From: Haloarcula regularis
GTDB taxonomy: Archaea > Halobacteriota > Halobacteria > Halobacteriales > Haloarculaceae
Assembly: GCF_029338315.1 (NCBI RefSeq)
Contig: NZ_CP119794.1
Span: 2,976,001 to 3,040,000, forward strand
Length of the DNA: 64,000 nucleotides
Reading direction: 5' to 3'
This document shows positions 1 through 8,389 of this stretch, piece by piece (position 1 is the first letter of the stretch; the number at the start of each line of letters is the position of its first letter). Under the pieces are notes generated by a model that saw only the letters and a list, made by a program, of their open reading frames with translations, had not been told where the DNA came from and ran no database searches. The position numbers were made by a program, and so were the translations under genes.

Positions 1-588
1 GAGAAGTCCGTCGACTCCATGCAGCAGGAGGTCGACGCCGCGGCCACGCTGGACGTCGAGTACGTCAACGTCCACCTGGGTGCCCACACCGGTGCGGGCG
101 TCGACGGCGGCCTCTCGAACGCCGCGAGCGCGCTGGACGAACTGGACGTGCCCGACGGCGTCACCGTGCTCGTGGAATCTGACGCCGGCAGCGGCACGAA
201 GCTCGGCGGCGACTTCGAGCACCTCGCGACGGTCCGCGAGCGGACCGACCTGGACATCGAGTTCTGTTTGGACACCGCCCACGCGTTCGCGGCCGGGTAC
301 GACCTCTCGACGCCCGAGGCGGTCGCGGAGACGCTGGCGGAGTTCGACGACGTGGTCGGTTTCGAGGACCTGGCCTGCGTCCACCTCAACGACTCCAAGC
401 ACGCCTGCGGGACGAACAAGGACGAACATGCCCACGTGGGTAAGGGAGAGATCGGCGACGACGGCATGCGCGCGTTCGTCAATCACGACGCCATCAGAGA
501 CGTGCCGATAGTGCTCGAGACGCCCACGGAAGACGGGAAGAGCTACCCGTGGAACATCCAGCGGGTCCGCGAGCTGCGCGACTCGTAG
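1..588 (+). CDS. nfo: Deoxyribonuclease IV (AP endonuclease), 3' part
   Basis: This is the C-terminal 195 residues of a family 2 apurinic/apyrimidinic endonuclease of base-excision repair, which nicks DNA 5' of abasic sites using a three-metal centre. The reading frame is already open at base 1, so the N-terminus lies outside the window. Metal-ligand motifs of the endonuclease IV TIM barrel are visible in order: HLGAHTG, the VESDAG segment, [14 protein letters not shown], the later DEHAHVGKG and a final LETP near the C-terminus. The methyltransferase that follows starts 42 bases after the stop. Identification is secure from the motif series. Confidence 0.95.
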   Translation, partial: EKSVDSMQQEVDAAATLDVEYVNVHLGAHTGAGVDGGLSNAASALDELDVPDGVTVLVESDAGSGTKLGGDFEHLATVRERTDLDIEFCLDTAHAFAAGYDLSTPEAVAETLAEFDDVVGFEDLACVHLNDSKHACGTNKDEHAHVGKGEIGDDGMRAFVNHDAIRDVPIVLETPTEDGKSYPWNIQRVRELRDS

Positions 589-629
589 CGCCGCTGACCG
601 CTGCACTTTTGCCCGCGACCCGACTCCCT

Positions 630-1427
630 GTGAGTGTGCGACGGTTCTCCGCCGACTACCTGGAGACGACGCGGACGGGGATGTGGGCCGACTCCCGCGA
701 GGCGCTTGTCGACCTCCGCCTGGCCGACTGCGAGCGGGTGCTCGACGTCGGCTGTGGCACCGGCGAACTCACGCGGGTGTTGCGCGAGGAGACCGGCGGG
801 ACCGTCGTCGGCCTCGACGCCGACGCGGGCCTGCTGGAACGGGTCGGCCAGCCGGTCGTCCGCGGGGACGCGACCCGCCTCCCGTTCGCCGACGACGCCG
901 TCGACCTGGTGGTCTGTCAGGCGCTGCTGATCAACCTGCCCGACCCCGAGGCGGCGGTCCGGGAGTTCGCCCGCGTCGCCAGCGACCGGGTGGCGGCCGT
1001 CGAACCGAACAACGCCGCCGTCTCCGTCGAGTCGACCGTCGACAGCGAGCCCCTCCTGGCCCGCCGGGCCCGCGAGTATTTTCTCGACGGCGTCCGGACC
1101 GACGTGACACTGGGCGCGGACACGGCCGACGTCTTCGAGGCCGCTGGACTCGAGGTCGTCTCGACGCGCCGCTACGACCAGCGCCGGGCCGTGGAACCAC
1201 CGTACGACGAGACGGCGGTGCGGGCCGCCCGGCGCAAGGCCACCGGGGAGGGACTGGCGGCCGACCGCGAGACCATCCTCGAGGGCGGGACGACGCCGGC
1301 GGAGTACGACGCCCTGCGCGAGCAGTGGCGCGAGATGGGCCGGGACGTCGTCGCCCAGATGCAGGCCGGCGAGTACGAGCGCCGGGAGACCACGCCCTTC
1401 TTCGTCACCGTCGGTCGGGTCCCGTAG
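630..1427 (+). CDS. SAM-dependent class I methyltransferase
   Basis: A 265-residue protein with the Rossmann motif I VLDVGCGTGEL near residue 35, followed by an acidic GLDAD motif II and the DAVDLVVCQALL motif IV region, which together mark a class I SAM-dependent methyltransferase of the UbiE/small-molecule type. The substrate is unknown. The open frame runs further upstream into the endonuclease gene, but the alignment-like N-terminus (SVRRFSADYLETT) starts at the GTG at 630, which I take as the start. The 3' end overlaps by 23 bases the convergent membrane-protein gene. Confidence 0.85.
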   Translation: MSVRRFSADYLETTRTGMWADSREALVDLRLADCERVLDVGCGTGELTRVLREETGGTVVGLDADAGLLERVGQPVVRGDATRLPFADDAVDLVVCQALLINLPDPEAAVREFARVASDRVAAVEPNNAAVSVESTVDSEPLLARRAREYFLDGVRTDVTLGADTADVFEAAGLEVVSTRRYDQRRAVEPPYDETAVRAARRKATGEGLAADRETILEGGTTPAEYDALREQWREMGRDVVAQMQAGEYERRETTPFFVTVGRVP

Positions 1428-1920
1428 CCGACTCGCCCCGACCCGGGGCGACGGCACCGGCCAGCCGGGAGAGCCCCACGTCGAGCAGGCCGAACGCGAG
1501 CCCCAGGAGTGCGCCGATCGGCGCGGCCAGGACGACACCGAACAGGGTGATGAGCGCGGCCGACAGCGGTTCCAGCGTGGTGGTGAAGACCCGCGGGACG
1601 ACCGCGACGCCCACGACCCCGAGCAGGAACGCGACGCCGGTGGCGGCCCCTGCGGCGACTCCCCGGAGCGCGAGCACCCGCATCTGTGCCTCGCCGAGCG
1701 ACGCCCCCGCGAGCACCCACCGGACGGCGAGGCCCACGAGCACCCAGAGGTACGCGAAGATGGCGATACCGAGCACGGTGTTCAGTCCGGCGAGCAGGTC
1801 GCCGAGGGCGCCGCTGGCGTGGGCGACGAGGACGGCGAGCGACACGAACAGCGTCACGTCGACCGTCGCGAGCGCCCACGCGGTCAGCGTCCAGTCGCCG
1901 CCGGGGGGCCACTCAGCCAT
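1405..1920 (-). CDS. Haloarchaeal multi-pass membrane protein
   Basis: A 171-residue hydrophobic protein with four or five predicted membrane helices, rich in Ala, Val, Leu and Gly, separated by short loops. I recognise no enzymatic motif. The start at 1920 (MAEWPPGGDW) is chosen because upstream in-frame residues are arginine/serine-rich shadow sequence. It overlaps the upstream CopD-like gene by 8 bases, so the two are translationally coupled and probably work together in the membrane. Conserved haloarchaeal character is inferred from composition. Confidence 0.75.
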   Translation of the reverse strand: MAEWPPGGDWTLTAWALATVDVTLFVSLAVLVAHASGALGDLLAGLNTVLGIAIFAYLWVLVGLAVRWVLAGASLGEAQMRVLALRGVAAGAATGVAFLLGVVGVAVVPRVFTTTLEPLSAALITLFGVVLAAPIGALLGLAFGLLDVGLSRLAGAVAPGRGESATGPDRR

Positions 1921-2338
1921 GGGCCAGCACCTCCGCGAGGACGACGACGGCGACGAGCGCGACGGTCGTCGCGCCGTACAGCCGTCCGACGACGGGACTC
2001 TGCACGGCGCCTGCCGACGGGTCATCGGTGACGTGAACGACCGCGAGCGTCCGGACGGCAGAGCCGACGACGACGGCGAGGACGAGGACCAGCTTCACCA
2101 GGAAGGTCCGACCCCAGGCGGTCGCCGGCCCGGGGGCGCCGACGGCGCCGAGGTTCCCGACGCCGGTGACGACGAGGACACCCAGCGCGGCCCAGAAGCC
2201 CCACTCGTAGCGCCGCGCGAGGGACAGGTCGGTGACCGCCTCGGTTCGGTAGCCGTACCACACCGCGAGCGTCCCGCCGACCAGCACCGCCATCGTCAGG
2301 ACGTGGAGGGTTCGCACCGCGAGGGACAGGGGAGCCAT
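1913..2338 (-). CDS. CopD-like small integral membrane protein
   Basis: A 141-residue protein with four hydrophobic helices. The first helix carries RTLHVLTMAVLVGGTLAVW and the third region carries a GRTFLVKLVLVLA segment, a pattern typical of the CopD/DUF2269-like membrane domain (His in helix 1, Lys-containing helix 3). Some members of that superfamily are linked to copper or haem handling, but no function can be assigned here. It is the first gene of a two-gene coupled unit with the downstream 171-residue membrane protein. Confidence 0.75.
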   Translation of the reverse strand: MAPLSLAVRTLHVLTMAVLVGGTLAVWYGYRTEAVTDLSLARRYEWGFWAALGVLVVTGVGNLGAVGAPGPATAWGRTFLVKLVLVLAVVVGSAVRTLAVVHVTDDPSAGAVQSPVVGRLYGATTVALVAVVVLAEVLAHG

Positions 2339-2375
2339 GACCCGATACTACGCACGCCGGCCCAAAAGTGTCGGC

Positions 2376-3026
2376 CTACACGACGTCGCCACGCACCGTC
2401 GCCCCCTCCTGGTGCTCGCGGGAGGCGCGGACGGCGTCGGCGGCCTCGCTGGCCTCCTCTGGGTCCATGCCCAGCATCTCCAGCGCGCCCGAGAGCGTCG
2501 GGAAGACGAACTCGCCGTCGCGCAACTTCTGGAAGGCCTCCGGGGAGCGTTGCCCGTCGACCCACAGACACGCGCCCCGCGGGTCGAGAATCTGCTCGTA
2601 GTCCTCGCGGGCCATCGCGCCCTTCAGGCGCTGAGTGACGTTGTCGTCGAAGGAGGCGTTACACACCTCCAGGTGGACGGGCTCGTCGTCGGGGAGCAAG
2701 TGGGCCGCCAGGCACTTCTCGGGCGCGGCGTGGCCGTTGGCGTTCGCCCGCAGGTACTCGGGGAACTCGTCGGCCCACTCGGCCCGAACCGTCTTGCCGA
2801 CGCCGTCGACGCCGTGACTGGCCGCGAACTCGTCGGCGCGCTCGGGGGCGTCCCGGAACAGGATGTCCTTGGTGACGTAGACGTCCAGGCGCTCGATGGG
2901 GTCTAAGCCCAGCGCCACGTCGCCGTAGACCCACACCTCGCGCACCGGGACCGGCATCGTCGCTTCCTCGACGGTCGCCACGATCTCCTCGACGCGCTCG
3001 ACGGCCGCCGCACGGTCCATGCTCAT
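2376..3026 (-). CDS. Conserved haloarchaeal protein (DUF7095-like)
   Basis: A soluble, acidic 216-residue protein beginning MSMDRAAAVERVEE. It contains a stretch describing a nucleotidyltransferase-like or house-keeping fold (VPVREVWVYGDVALGLDPIE) but no motif I can tie to a reaction. I believe it belongs to a haloarchaea-restricted family of unknown function (DUF7095). The start at 3026 is preferred over the longer frame because the upstream 28 residues are basic and lie in the promoter region shared with the divergent hydrolase gene at 3110. Confidence 0.75.
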   Translation of the reverse strand: MSMDRAAAVERVEEIVATVEEATMPVPVREVWVYGDVALGLDPIERLDVYVTKDILFRDAPERADEFAASHGVDGVGKTVRAEWADEFPEYLRANANGHAAPEKCLAAHLLPDDEPVHLEVCNASFDDNVTQRLKGAMAREDYEQILDPRGACLWVDGQRSPEAFQKLRDGEFVFPTLSGALEMLGMDPEEASEAADAVRASREHQEGATVRGDVV

Positions 3027-3109
3027 CGCCAGTCCGTAACGGCCCCGCGGGCAAAACGCTGACTCTCCGGCACGGTGTGTTTTTGCCACTCGCGCCGCTA
3101 CGGCCGGCA

Positions 3110-3811
3110 ATGAAGGTCCGAGTCTACGACGACGGCGCCGACGCGGACTGCCTCCTGGTGCTGGGCTGAACCGCTGTCGTCACGAGAACGTCCAGTGGCT
3201 CGTCGACCGGGTCGCCGAGCGCTACCGCATCCACGCCGTCGAGTTGCCGACCCACATCACTGACTTCCGCCGCGAGTGGGCCACCCCGATCGAACGGTAC
3301 CTCGCGGACGCCGACCTGGACTCGTTTCCCGTGCTGGCTCACAGCGCCGGCGGACTGACCACCGCCCACCTCGACGCCCCGGGCATCACGAACCGCGTCT
3401 ACCTGAGCCCCTGGTGGGGGACCGACCCGCCGCTCCCGGAGCAGCTTTCTCGAACTCGTCGCACGCATCCCCGTCTCGAAACCGATCCTCCCGACCGGCC
3501 TCGGCGACCCCGACGACATCGGTGACCTCGCGACCGAGGCCCAGTTGCGGGACGGTCCGCGAGCGTACTCGCCGGCGTTCGTCCGGACCATCGCGGACGC
3601 ACACGAAACGCTCCCGCCAGCCCGTGAGCAGGAAGTCGCATTCTGCACGCTCACCGACCAGATCGTCGACCCGCGGGCCATCGGCGAGCGACTGCCCGCC
3701 GACCGCGTCCGACTGTACGACGGCGGCCACGAACTGTTCTCCTCGAGTGCGCGTGAAAGACACACCGACACGGTGCTCGCGGCGCTCGAAGCCGGGCCCG
3801 ACGCCGTCTGA
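3110..3811 (+). pseudogene. Alpha/beta hydrolase, two frame breaks
   Basis: Three pieces in alternating frames spell one alpha/beta hydrolase. The first, from ATG 3110, stops at TGA 3167-3169. The second carries the nucleophile elbow AHSAGG near 3340 and runs to about 3445. The third, from about 3449, returns to the first frame and ends DAV at 3811 with the GGHELF histidine region. The first break sits where LGWGN would be expected, with a G run missing. The second is near CAGCTTTCT. The catalytic Ser and His survive, so the coding content is good but the frame is not. Either a recent pseudogene or sequence error. Confidence 0.8.
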
Positions 3812-3814
3812 CGG

Positions 3815-4275
3815 TCAGACGCGCTTGTCCTCGTCGGTGCTCACGTGGACCGTCTTCTCGACGGTGGCGCACACCTCGCTGTCCTCCCCGACCAGGTCGA
3901 CGGTGTACTCGCGGTCGACCGAGTCCGTCGACGCCAGCGCCGACTGGACGGCGGCGACCTCCTCGTCGGGCATCTCGAAGGTCGCGTAGACGGTCTCGGT
4001 CGTCGGGCGCCTGAACCTGATCTCGGCGGCCTTGTCCCAGACGACGTAGCCGTCGGGCAGCCGTTTGAGCAACTGCATCATGTACATCGGGTCGACGGCG
4101 GCCTAGAGGCTGCCCGAAGATGGTACCGACGACGTTCCGGGTCCGCCAGTTCAGCGGCACCCGCAGGCGCAGCTCCGACCAGTCGTCTTCGATGTGGGTC
4201 ATCCACCCGCCGCTGCGCCGGTAGGGGGGGTACAGGTTGAACGCGAGCCACTAGCGCCGCGTCCGCAGCGATTCG
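3815..4275 (-). pseudogene. DUF4442 thioesterase-like protein, disrupted
   Basis: Reading right to left, an upstream frame gives AFNLYPPYRRSGGW, then THIEDDWSELRLRVPLNWRT and NVVGTIFG. Near 4105 the frame slips, and a second frame continues DPMYMMQLLKRLPDGYVVWD to the stop at 3815. Together this is a hot-dog-fold DUF4442 (PaaI-like thioesterase family) protein of about 150 residues. An in-frame TAG at 4251-4253 also separates the first residues, and no good start codon is seen. The slip removes two bases at a site where five G would be expected (GGGGGC). It converges on the broken hydrolase. Confidence 0.75.
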
Positions 4276-4385
4276 CCCGTACCTTCCGACGGGGTGCCGG
4301 AAGTATCGGACTTTCTCTCGGGGGACAACCCACCGGCCGTTTCGAGACGAAACGCTCAGGCACCTCGGTCCGCAATCTCCCGCCA

Positions 4386-5381
4386 ATGGACTGTGACAAG
4401 TGCGGCGAGAGCGCCGTGATGCACGCGGCCTACTCGGGCCTGCACCTCTGTGAGGAGCATCTCTGTCGCGCTGTCGAGAAGCGTGTGCGTCGGCGCATCC
4501 GCGAGGACGGGCTGGTTCCCGACGACGCGACGCCCGAGAACCCCGACACGTGGGTCATCGGACTCTCGGGGGGCAAGGACAGCGTCGTCCTCACCGAGAT
4601 TCTCCACGATATCTTCGAGCAGGACCCCCGCATCGAACTCGTCGCACTCTCGATCCACGAGGGCATCGAGGGCTACCGGGACCGGAGCCTCGAGGCCTGC
4701 GAGGAGCTGACCGCCGACCTGGGTATCCGTCACGAGGTCGTCTCCTACAGCGAGGAGTTCGGCGTCGAGATGGACGACGTCGTCGAGGAGGATCCCGAGG
4801 GGATGGCCGCCTGTGCGTACTGTGGCGTCTTCCGTCGTGACCTGCTGTCGCGCTACGCCGAGGAACTCGACGCCGACAAACTGCTGACCGGGCACAACTT
4901 GGACGACGAGGCCGAGACGGCGCTGATGAACTTCCTCGAAGGTGACGTGACCCAGATGGCCCAGCACTTCGACGCCTCGCTGGGCCCGTTCGAGGCCGGC
5001 GGCGACGCGCCGGCCGACCGTGCCCGCGAGGCCCAGGACCACCACATCCCGCGGGGCAAACCCCTGCGGGACGTCCCCGAGAAGGAGGTCGCGCTCTACG
5101 CGCGCTTCCGAGGCCTGCCCGCCCACATCACCGAGTGTCCCCACGCCGACGAGGCCTATCGGGGCGAGATCCAGTCGCTCATGCTCGACTTAGAACAGAA
5201 CCATCCCGGGACGCGCCACTCCATCATGGCCGGCTACGAGAAACTCGCCGCCCTCGCCGCGGACGCCTACGGCGGTGCCGACGCCGACGTCGACTTCGGT
5301 GACTGCGACCGCTGTGGCGCGCCGACCGCCCGCGACCTGTGTCGAAAGTGCAACCTGCTGGAGGCGCTCGAGGCGGTCTGA
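4386..5381 (+). CDS. ncsA: tRNA 2-thiouridine-synthesising protein NcsA/TtuA
   Basis: A 331-residue ATP-pyrophosphatase of the TtuA/Ncs6 family, which adenylates the wobble (or T-loop) uridine of tRNA and inserts sulfur delivered by a ubiquitin-like SAMP protein. Visible features are an N-terminal zinc finger (CDKCGE and CEEHLC), the PP-loop GLSGGKDS near residue 55, the paired cysteines CAYCGVFR plus a third in TECPHADEAYRG that together bind a 4Fe-4S cluster in characterised homologs, and a C-terminal zinc finger CDRCG...CRKC. The start at ATG 4386 opens directly on the zinc finger. It lies tail-to-tail with ftsZ2. Confidence 0.93.
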   Translation: MDCDKCGESAVMHAAYSGLHLCEEHLCRAVEKRVRRRIREDGLVPDDATPENPDTWVIGLSGGKDSVVLTEILHDIFEQDPRIELVALSIHEGIEGYRDRSLEACEELTADLGIRHEVVSYSEEFGVEMDDVVEEDPEGMAACAYCGVFRRDLLSRYAEELDADKLLTGHNLDDEAETALMNFLEGDVTQMAQHFDASLGPFEAGGDAPADRAREAQDHHIPRGKPLRDVPEKEVALYARFRGLPAHITECPHADEAYRGEIQSLMLDLEQNHPGTRHSIMAGYEKLAALAADAYGGADADVDFGDCDRCGAPTARDLCRKCNLLEALEAV

Positions 5382-5478
5382 CTCCTCGTCAGACAGACCG
5401 ACGGCGTGTCACACAGCGACCGCTCGGCGGTGCATCGAACGCAGAAGGCGGCAGACGACTCCCGACCGCGGGGCGTCG

Positions 5479-6708
5479 TTACTTGTTCGTCCGGATGACG
5501 TCGAGGCCGTTGTTCTTCTCGACGGGGTCCTGCCCGCCGTCCGTCTCGCCGTAGCCCGTGTTGCGCCCGCCGTTCGAGCGCCCGGCGCTGCCACCGCTGA
5601 ACGACTCGACGTTCTCGGAGGCGTCGAAGGAGGCGTCGTCACCGACCTCCTGGATGGCCTGGCGTGACTTGTTGGCCTGCTTCTGGGTCGTCGGACCCAG
5701 GACCTGTGCGGACTGGACGCCGGTCATGATGGCCATGACGCGGACCTTGCCCTTGTACTCCTCCTGGATGCGGGCGCCCCAGATGACGTTCGCCGAGGCT
5801 TCTAAGCGCTCGGTGATGTTCTGGGCGATGCCCTCGGCCTCCTTCAGCGTGAGGTCGGGGCCGCCGGTGATGTGGACCAGCCCGCCGGACGCACCGCGGT
5901 AGTCGACGTCCAGCAGCGGGTGGTTCATCGCGTCCTTGACCACTTCCTGGGTCTTGTTCTTGTCCTGCGTCTCGCCGACCAGCATCACCGCGACCCCGCC
6001 CTGGTTCATGATGGATGTCATGTCGGCGTAGTCTAAGTTGATGAGGCTCGGCTGGGTGATGGTCTCCGAGATGCCCTTGACCGTCTCGGCGATGATCTGA
6101 TCCATCACGGAGAAGGCCTTGCCGATCGGCAGGTTCGGGACGTAGTCGAGCAGGCGGTTGTTGTCCAGCACGATGATGGAGTCGGCCTCGTTGCGCAGCT
6201 TCTCCAGGCCCTCCTCGGCCTTGACCGTCCGTGCGCGCTCGACGTTGAACGGCGTCGACACCATGCCGACGACGATGGCGCCCTGCTCCTTGGCGATCTT
6301 CGAGACAACGGGGGCTGCACCGGTCCCGGTCCCGCCGCCCATGCCGGCGGTGACGAAGACCAGGTCCGCGTCGCCAAGCACTTCCTTGATCGTCCCCTGT
6401 GCCATCTCGGTTGCGCGCTCGCCCATCGACGGGTCGCCGCCGGCGCCGAGCCCGTTGGTCAGGGACTTGCCGACCAGAATCTTCGTGTCGGCCTCGATCA
6501 TCTTGAGGTGCTGTTTGTCCGTGTTGATGGCGACCGTGTCGGCGCCTTCGACGCCGATGTTGTAGAGCCGGTTGACGGTGTTGTTCCCGGCCCCACCACA
6601 CCCGACGATGACGATGCGCGGGTCTCCGAACCCGTCGACGTCCTCGTCCGACAGCTGCTTTTGCTCCTGCTCGTCGCGTTCGAGGGCTTCGTTGACGATG
6701 TCCTGCAT
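5479..6708 (-). CDS. ftsZ2: Cell division protein FtsZ2
   Basis: A 409-residue tubulin-superfamily GTPase that polymerises at mid-cell in archaeal cytokinesis. The GTP-binding signature GGGTGTG lies at residues 124-130. It is preceded by [15 protein letters not shown] near residue 36, and the T7 synergy loop NLDYADM is present. The N-terminal extension and the acidic, glycine-rich C-terminal tail (from about residue 355) match the FtsZ2 class, which drives constriction, not FtsZ1. The ATG at 6708 lies 2 bases after the stop of the upstream ribbon-helix-helix frame (cdrS), matching the known cdrS-ftsZ2 operon of haloarchaea. Confidence 0.96.
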   Translation of the reverse strand: MQDIVNEALERDEQEQKQLSDEDVDGFGDPRIVIVGCGGAGNNTVNRLYNIGVEGADTVAINTDKQHLKMIEADTKILVGKSLTNGLGAGGDPSMGERATEMAQGTIKEVLGDADLVFVTAGMGGGTGTGAAPVVSKIAKEQGAIVVGMVSTPFNVERARTVKAEEGLEKLRNEADSIIVLDNNRLLDYVPNLPIGKAFSVMDQIIAETVKGISETITQPSLINLDYADMTSIMNQGGVAVMLVGETQDKNKTQEVVKDAMNHPLLDVDYRGASGGLVHITGGPDLTLKEAEGIAQNITERLEASANVIWGARIQEEYKGKVRVMAIMTGVQSAQVLGPTTQKQANKSRQAIQEVGDDASFDASENVESFSGGSAGRSNGGRNTGYGETDGGQDPVEKNNGLDVIRTNK

Positions 6709-6710
6709 CG

Positions 6711-6891
6711 TTACACCCTCGCCCAGGTCCGCTTGCGTTTCTCGGAGGACCGCTCGGAGCTCTCCTGCTCTGCGAGCATCTCCCGGACTGCCGAACGGAT
6801 GGCCTCACTCCGGTTGGGGTACTCCCGTCTCGACCATCTGTTCGACCTCTTCGATCTGCTGTTTCGGAATCCGTAGTGTCACACGCTCCAT
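6711..6891 (-). pseudogene. cdrS: CdrS ribbon-helix-helix regulator, frameshifted
   Basis: From ATG 6891 the sequence reads [20 protein letters not shown], the beta strand and first helix of a short ribbon-helix-helix protein. It then slips after VETG, stopping at TGA 6805-6807. The other frame continues [15 protein letters not shown]...RTWARV and stops at 6711, two bases before ftsZ2. The join falls where GGGGGAG would be expected but GGGAG is present, so two G are missing. CdrS is a known regulator of ftsZ2 and cell division in Halobacterium and Haloferax. Because loss is expected to harm division, a sequence error is the likeliest explanation. Confidence 0.85.
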
Positions 6892-7127
6892 ATTTTTTGT
6901 TCCCTTTGGGTAAGACGGTCCGACCGGGTCGATTCTCGCCCCGCCCGTTCGTTTACACAGCGAACCCGCCCGACTGCGGGGGTCACACCCCCACGACGCC
7001 CGCTGTGTAAGACAGCCGTCTTACGCAGACGAAACAACAGACCATTATATATTAAAACTTACGGTGGGTGTCATACACACACCCGGGAACGCAGTCTTAC
7101 GGCCTGTGTGGCGCGTAAACGCCGTAA
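6892..7127. promoter_or_regulatory. cdrS-ftsZ2 promoter region with nested inverted repeats
   Basis: The 236-base gap between cdrL (stop 7128) and cdrS (start 6891) is dense in palindromes. GTAAGAC and GTCTTAC face each other at 7007-7013 and 7018-7024. Single GTAAGAC/GTCTTAC copies lie at 6911-6917 and 7094-7100. A TTACACAGCG near 6954 pairs with CGCTGTGTAA at 7001-7010, enclosing GGGGGT-CAC-ACCCCC. An AT-rich TATA-like stretch (TTATATATTAAAAC) lies at 7045-7058. The heptamer copies are natural candidates for binding sites of a dimeric ribbon-helix-helix protein such as CdrL or CdrS, but this is inference. Confidence 0.6.
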
Positions 7128-7727
7128 TCAGGTCTGGTCGAGCACGTCTGCAGCCGGTGTTCGACGACCACAGCTCGGACAAAAGCCCCAGTCCGACCGG
7201 AGCTCGTCGCCGCAGTCGCAGAACACGCGCCGGGACGCCTTCTCCCCGCAATTCGGACAGTAGACGTGCGACGACGCGACATCCTCACCACACTGTGCAC
7301 ACGTTTTACGCGCCGTTGGCTCCGCGCGATCCCGCGCCTCGGGCTCTGTCTTACGGGCCTCGTCGTCGTGTGATACGCCCGCCGCAGGGTCGTTAGACAC
7401 GTCCGACTGCGCCGCATCCGATTTGGCCGTGTTCACCGCTGAATCGCCCGCTAACCTGATGTTTACGTTGACGTCCTGGGGATCCCGGCGCGGGATGGCG
7501 TCGTCCAGGCGCTCGGCGATGATGCGATCGACGCGGTCCGCGATGAGCTCGTCGATGGACTCGGTGTCGGTCACCGACCCCTGGGGGCTCTCACGTTGTA
7601 CGCTCGAGTCCTCCTGCTCCCCGAGGTACGCTCTGAGTGCCTCACGCATGACCTCGCTCTTCGAGGCGTCGTACTCCTCGAGCTGCGAGATGAGGGCGTC
7701 GTCGGCCCGGAACGTGATCTTGCTCAT
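7128..7727 (-). CDS. cdrL: CdrL: ribbon-helix-helix plus double zinc ribbon
   Basis: A 199-residue protein with an N-terminal ribbon-helix-helix domain (MSKITFRADDALISQLEEYD, then SKSEVMREALRAYL), a charged linker of about 90 residues, and two C-terminal zinc ribbons (CAQCG...CPNCG and CDCGDE...CPSCG). This is the architecture of CdrL, the long partner encoded upstream of cdrS-ftsZ2 in haloarchaea and reported to bind the cdrS promoter. The start at ATG 7727 begins directly on the DNA-binding strand. Position and domain layout agree, so I am fairly sure of the assignment. Confidence 0.87.
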   Translation of the reverse strand: MSKITFRADDALISQLEEYDASKSEVMREALRAYLGEQEDSSVQRESPQGSVTDTESIDELIADRVDRIIAERLDDAIPRRDPQDVNVNIRLAGDSAVNTAKSDAAQSDVSNDPAAGVSHDDEARKTEPEARDRAEPTARKTCAQCGEDVASSHVYCPNCGEKASRRVFCDCGDELRSDWGFCPSCGRRTPAADVLDQT

Positions 7728-7943
7728 CCGACTCGTCAGACACGATGTCGGCCGACTATTTTAATCTTCCCGCGATGTCTGACGTCCGTCTGTCAAACTG
7801 GTTGGATGCTTGACTAGTACGGGTCACCTCAATGCCGCTCGGGGCGAACGTCACACGTGCGCCGCCGCGGGTGCGGACCATCGCCGCCAGGTTTTCAGAA
7901 CTCGCCGTGGTATCGTCCGTCGCACGTCTACCGAATAACAATC

Positions 7944-7950
7944 CTTAAGT
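7944..7950 (+). promoter_or_regulatory. TATA-like box of tRNA-Tyr
   Basis: CTTAAG-type element about 30 bases before the tRNA 5' end, the usual spacing for a haloarchaeal promoter. Assigned by position and base composition only. Confidence 0.4.
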
Positions 7951-7979
7951 CCGGACGGCGGGCTACGTTCGGGTGTAGA

Positions 7980-8053
7980 CCGCCCTTAGCTCAGACTGGT
8001 AGAGCAGTCGACTGTAGATCGACTTGTCCCCCGTTCAAATCGGGGAGGGCGGA
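7980..8053 (+). tRNA. tRNA-Tyr (anticodon GTA)
   Basis: A complete 74-base cloverleaf. The acceptor stem CCGCCCT (7980-7986) pairs with AGGGCGG (8046-8052), with discriminator A at 8053. The anticodon stem GTCGA/TCGAC encloses the GTA anticodon at 8014-8016. The T arm carries the GTTCAAATC loop flanked by CCCCC/GGGG-type stem bases. There is no intron and no encoded CCA. Its 3' half is repeated in damaged form just downstream. Confidence 0.96.
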
Positions 8054-8082
8054 CTTGGTTTTCGGTCGATACGTGACCGACC

Positions 8083-8301
8083 GTAGATCGACTTGTCTTC
8101 CGTCCTCGTGAGCGCAGCGAACGAGGGCTCGGAAGGCGCGCACAGCGGAGCGAGCACGTCTTTCGGTGTTCAAATCGGGGAGGATGGACTCTTCCTGCGA
8201 ACGACGTGAGCAGTGAGTAGTCGCTCTCGAGTCGATTTGAACACGAGAGTCGCAGCGGCGAGCGGAGCGAGCGCGTCTTCCGGCGTTCAAATCGGGGAGA
8301 G
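8083..8301 (+). repeat. Decayed copies of the tRNA-Tyr 3' half
   Basis: Pieces of the tRNA recur after the gene. GTAGATCGACTTGTC (tRNA positions 8014-8028) returns at 8083-8097. GTTCAAATCGGGGAG (8033-8047) returns at 8168-8182 and 8285-8299, each time preceded by a GTCTTTCGG- or GTCTTCCGG-like stretch. An inverted CGATTTGAAC lies at 8233-8242. Between the copies are related AGCGGAGCGAGC-type segments. Repeated tRNA 3' ends are what successive integrations at a tRNA attachment site leave behind, though no integrase remains here. Confidence 0.6.
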
Positions 8302-8389
8302 CGAATACGTCTGCCGGCGCTCGGTGATCGCTGCGGGCCGCCGTCGCGAACCATCCGATCACGGACACATCCCTGCTTCGCTCGCACAG

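Noticed and set aside
683..2638. A 651-residue open frame on the plus strand
   Set aside because: It overlaps four real genes, is extremely Arg/Pro-rich and has no domain features. High G+C composition creates such shadows on the strand opposite genes.
3110..3811. Recoding of the internal TGA (selenocysteine) in the hydrolase
   Set aside because: The following sequence is in a different frame, so read-through would not restore the protein; indels explain it more simply.
4251..4253. In-frame TAG as pyrrolysine in the DUF4442 gene
   Set aside because: A second break in the same gene and the absence of other signs of pyrrolysine coding make decay or sequence error more likely.
7756..7941. A 61-residue minus-strand frame between cdrL and tRNA-Tyr
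   Set aside because: Weak coding character, no SD or motif, and it lies in the promoter zone of the tRNA.
8218..8243. Second complete tRNA downstream of tRNA-Tyr
   Set aside because: Only 3' fragments recur; acceptor and D-arm sequences are missing, so no functional tRNA can be formed.
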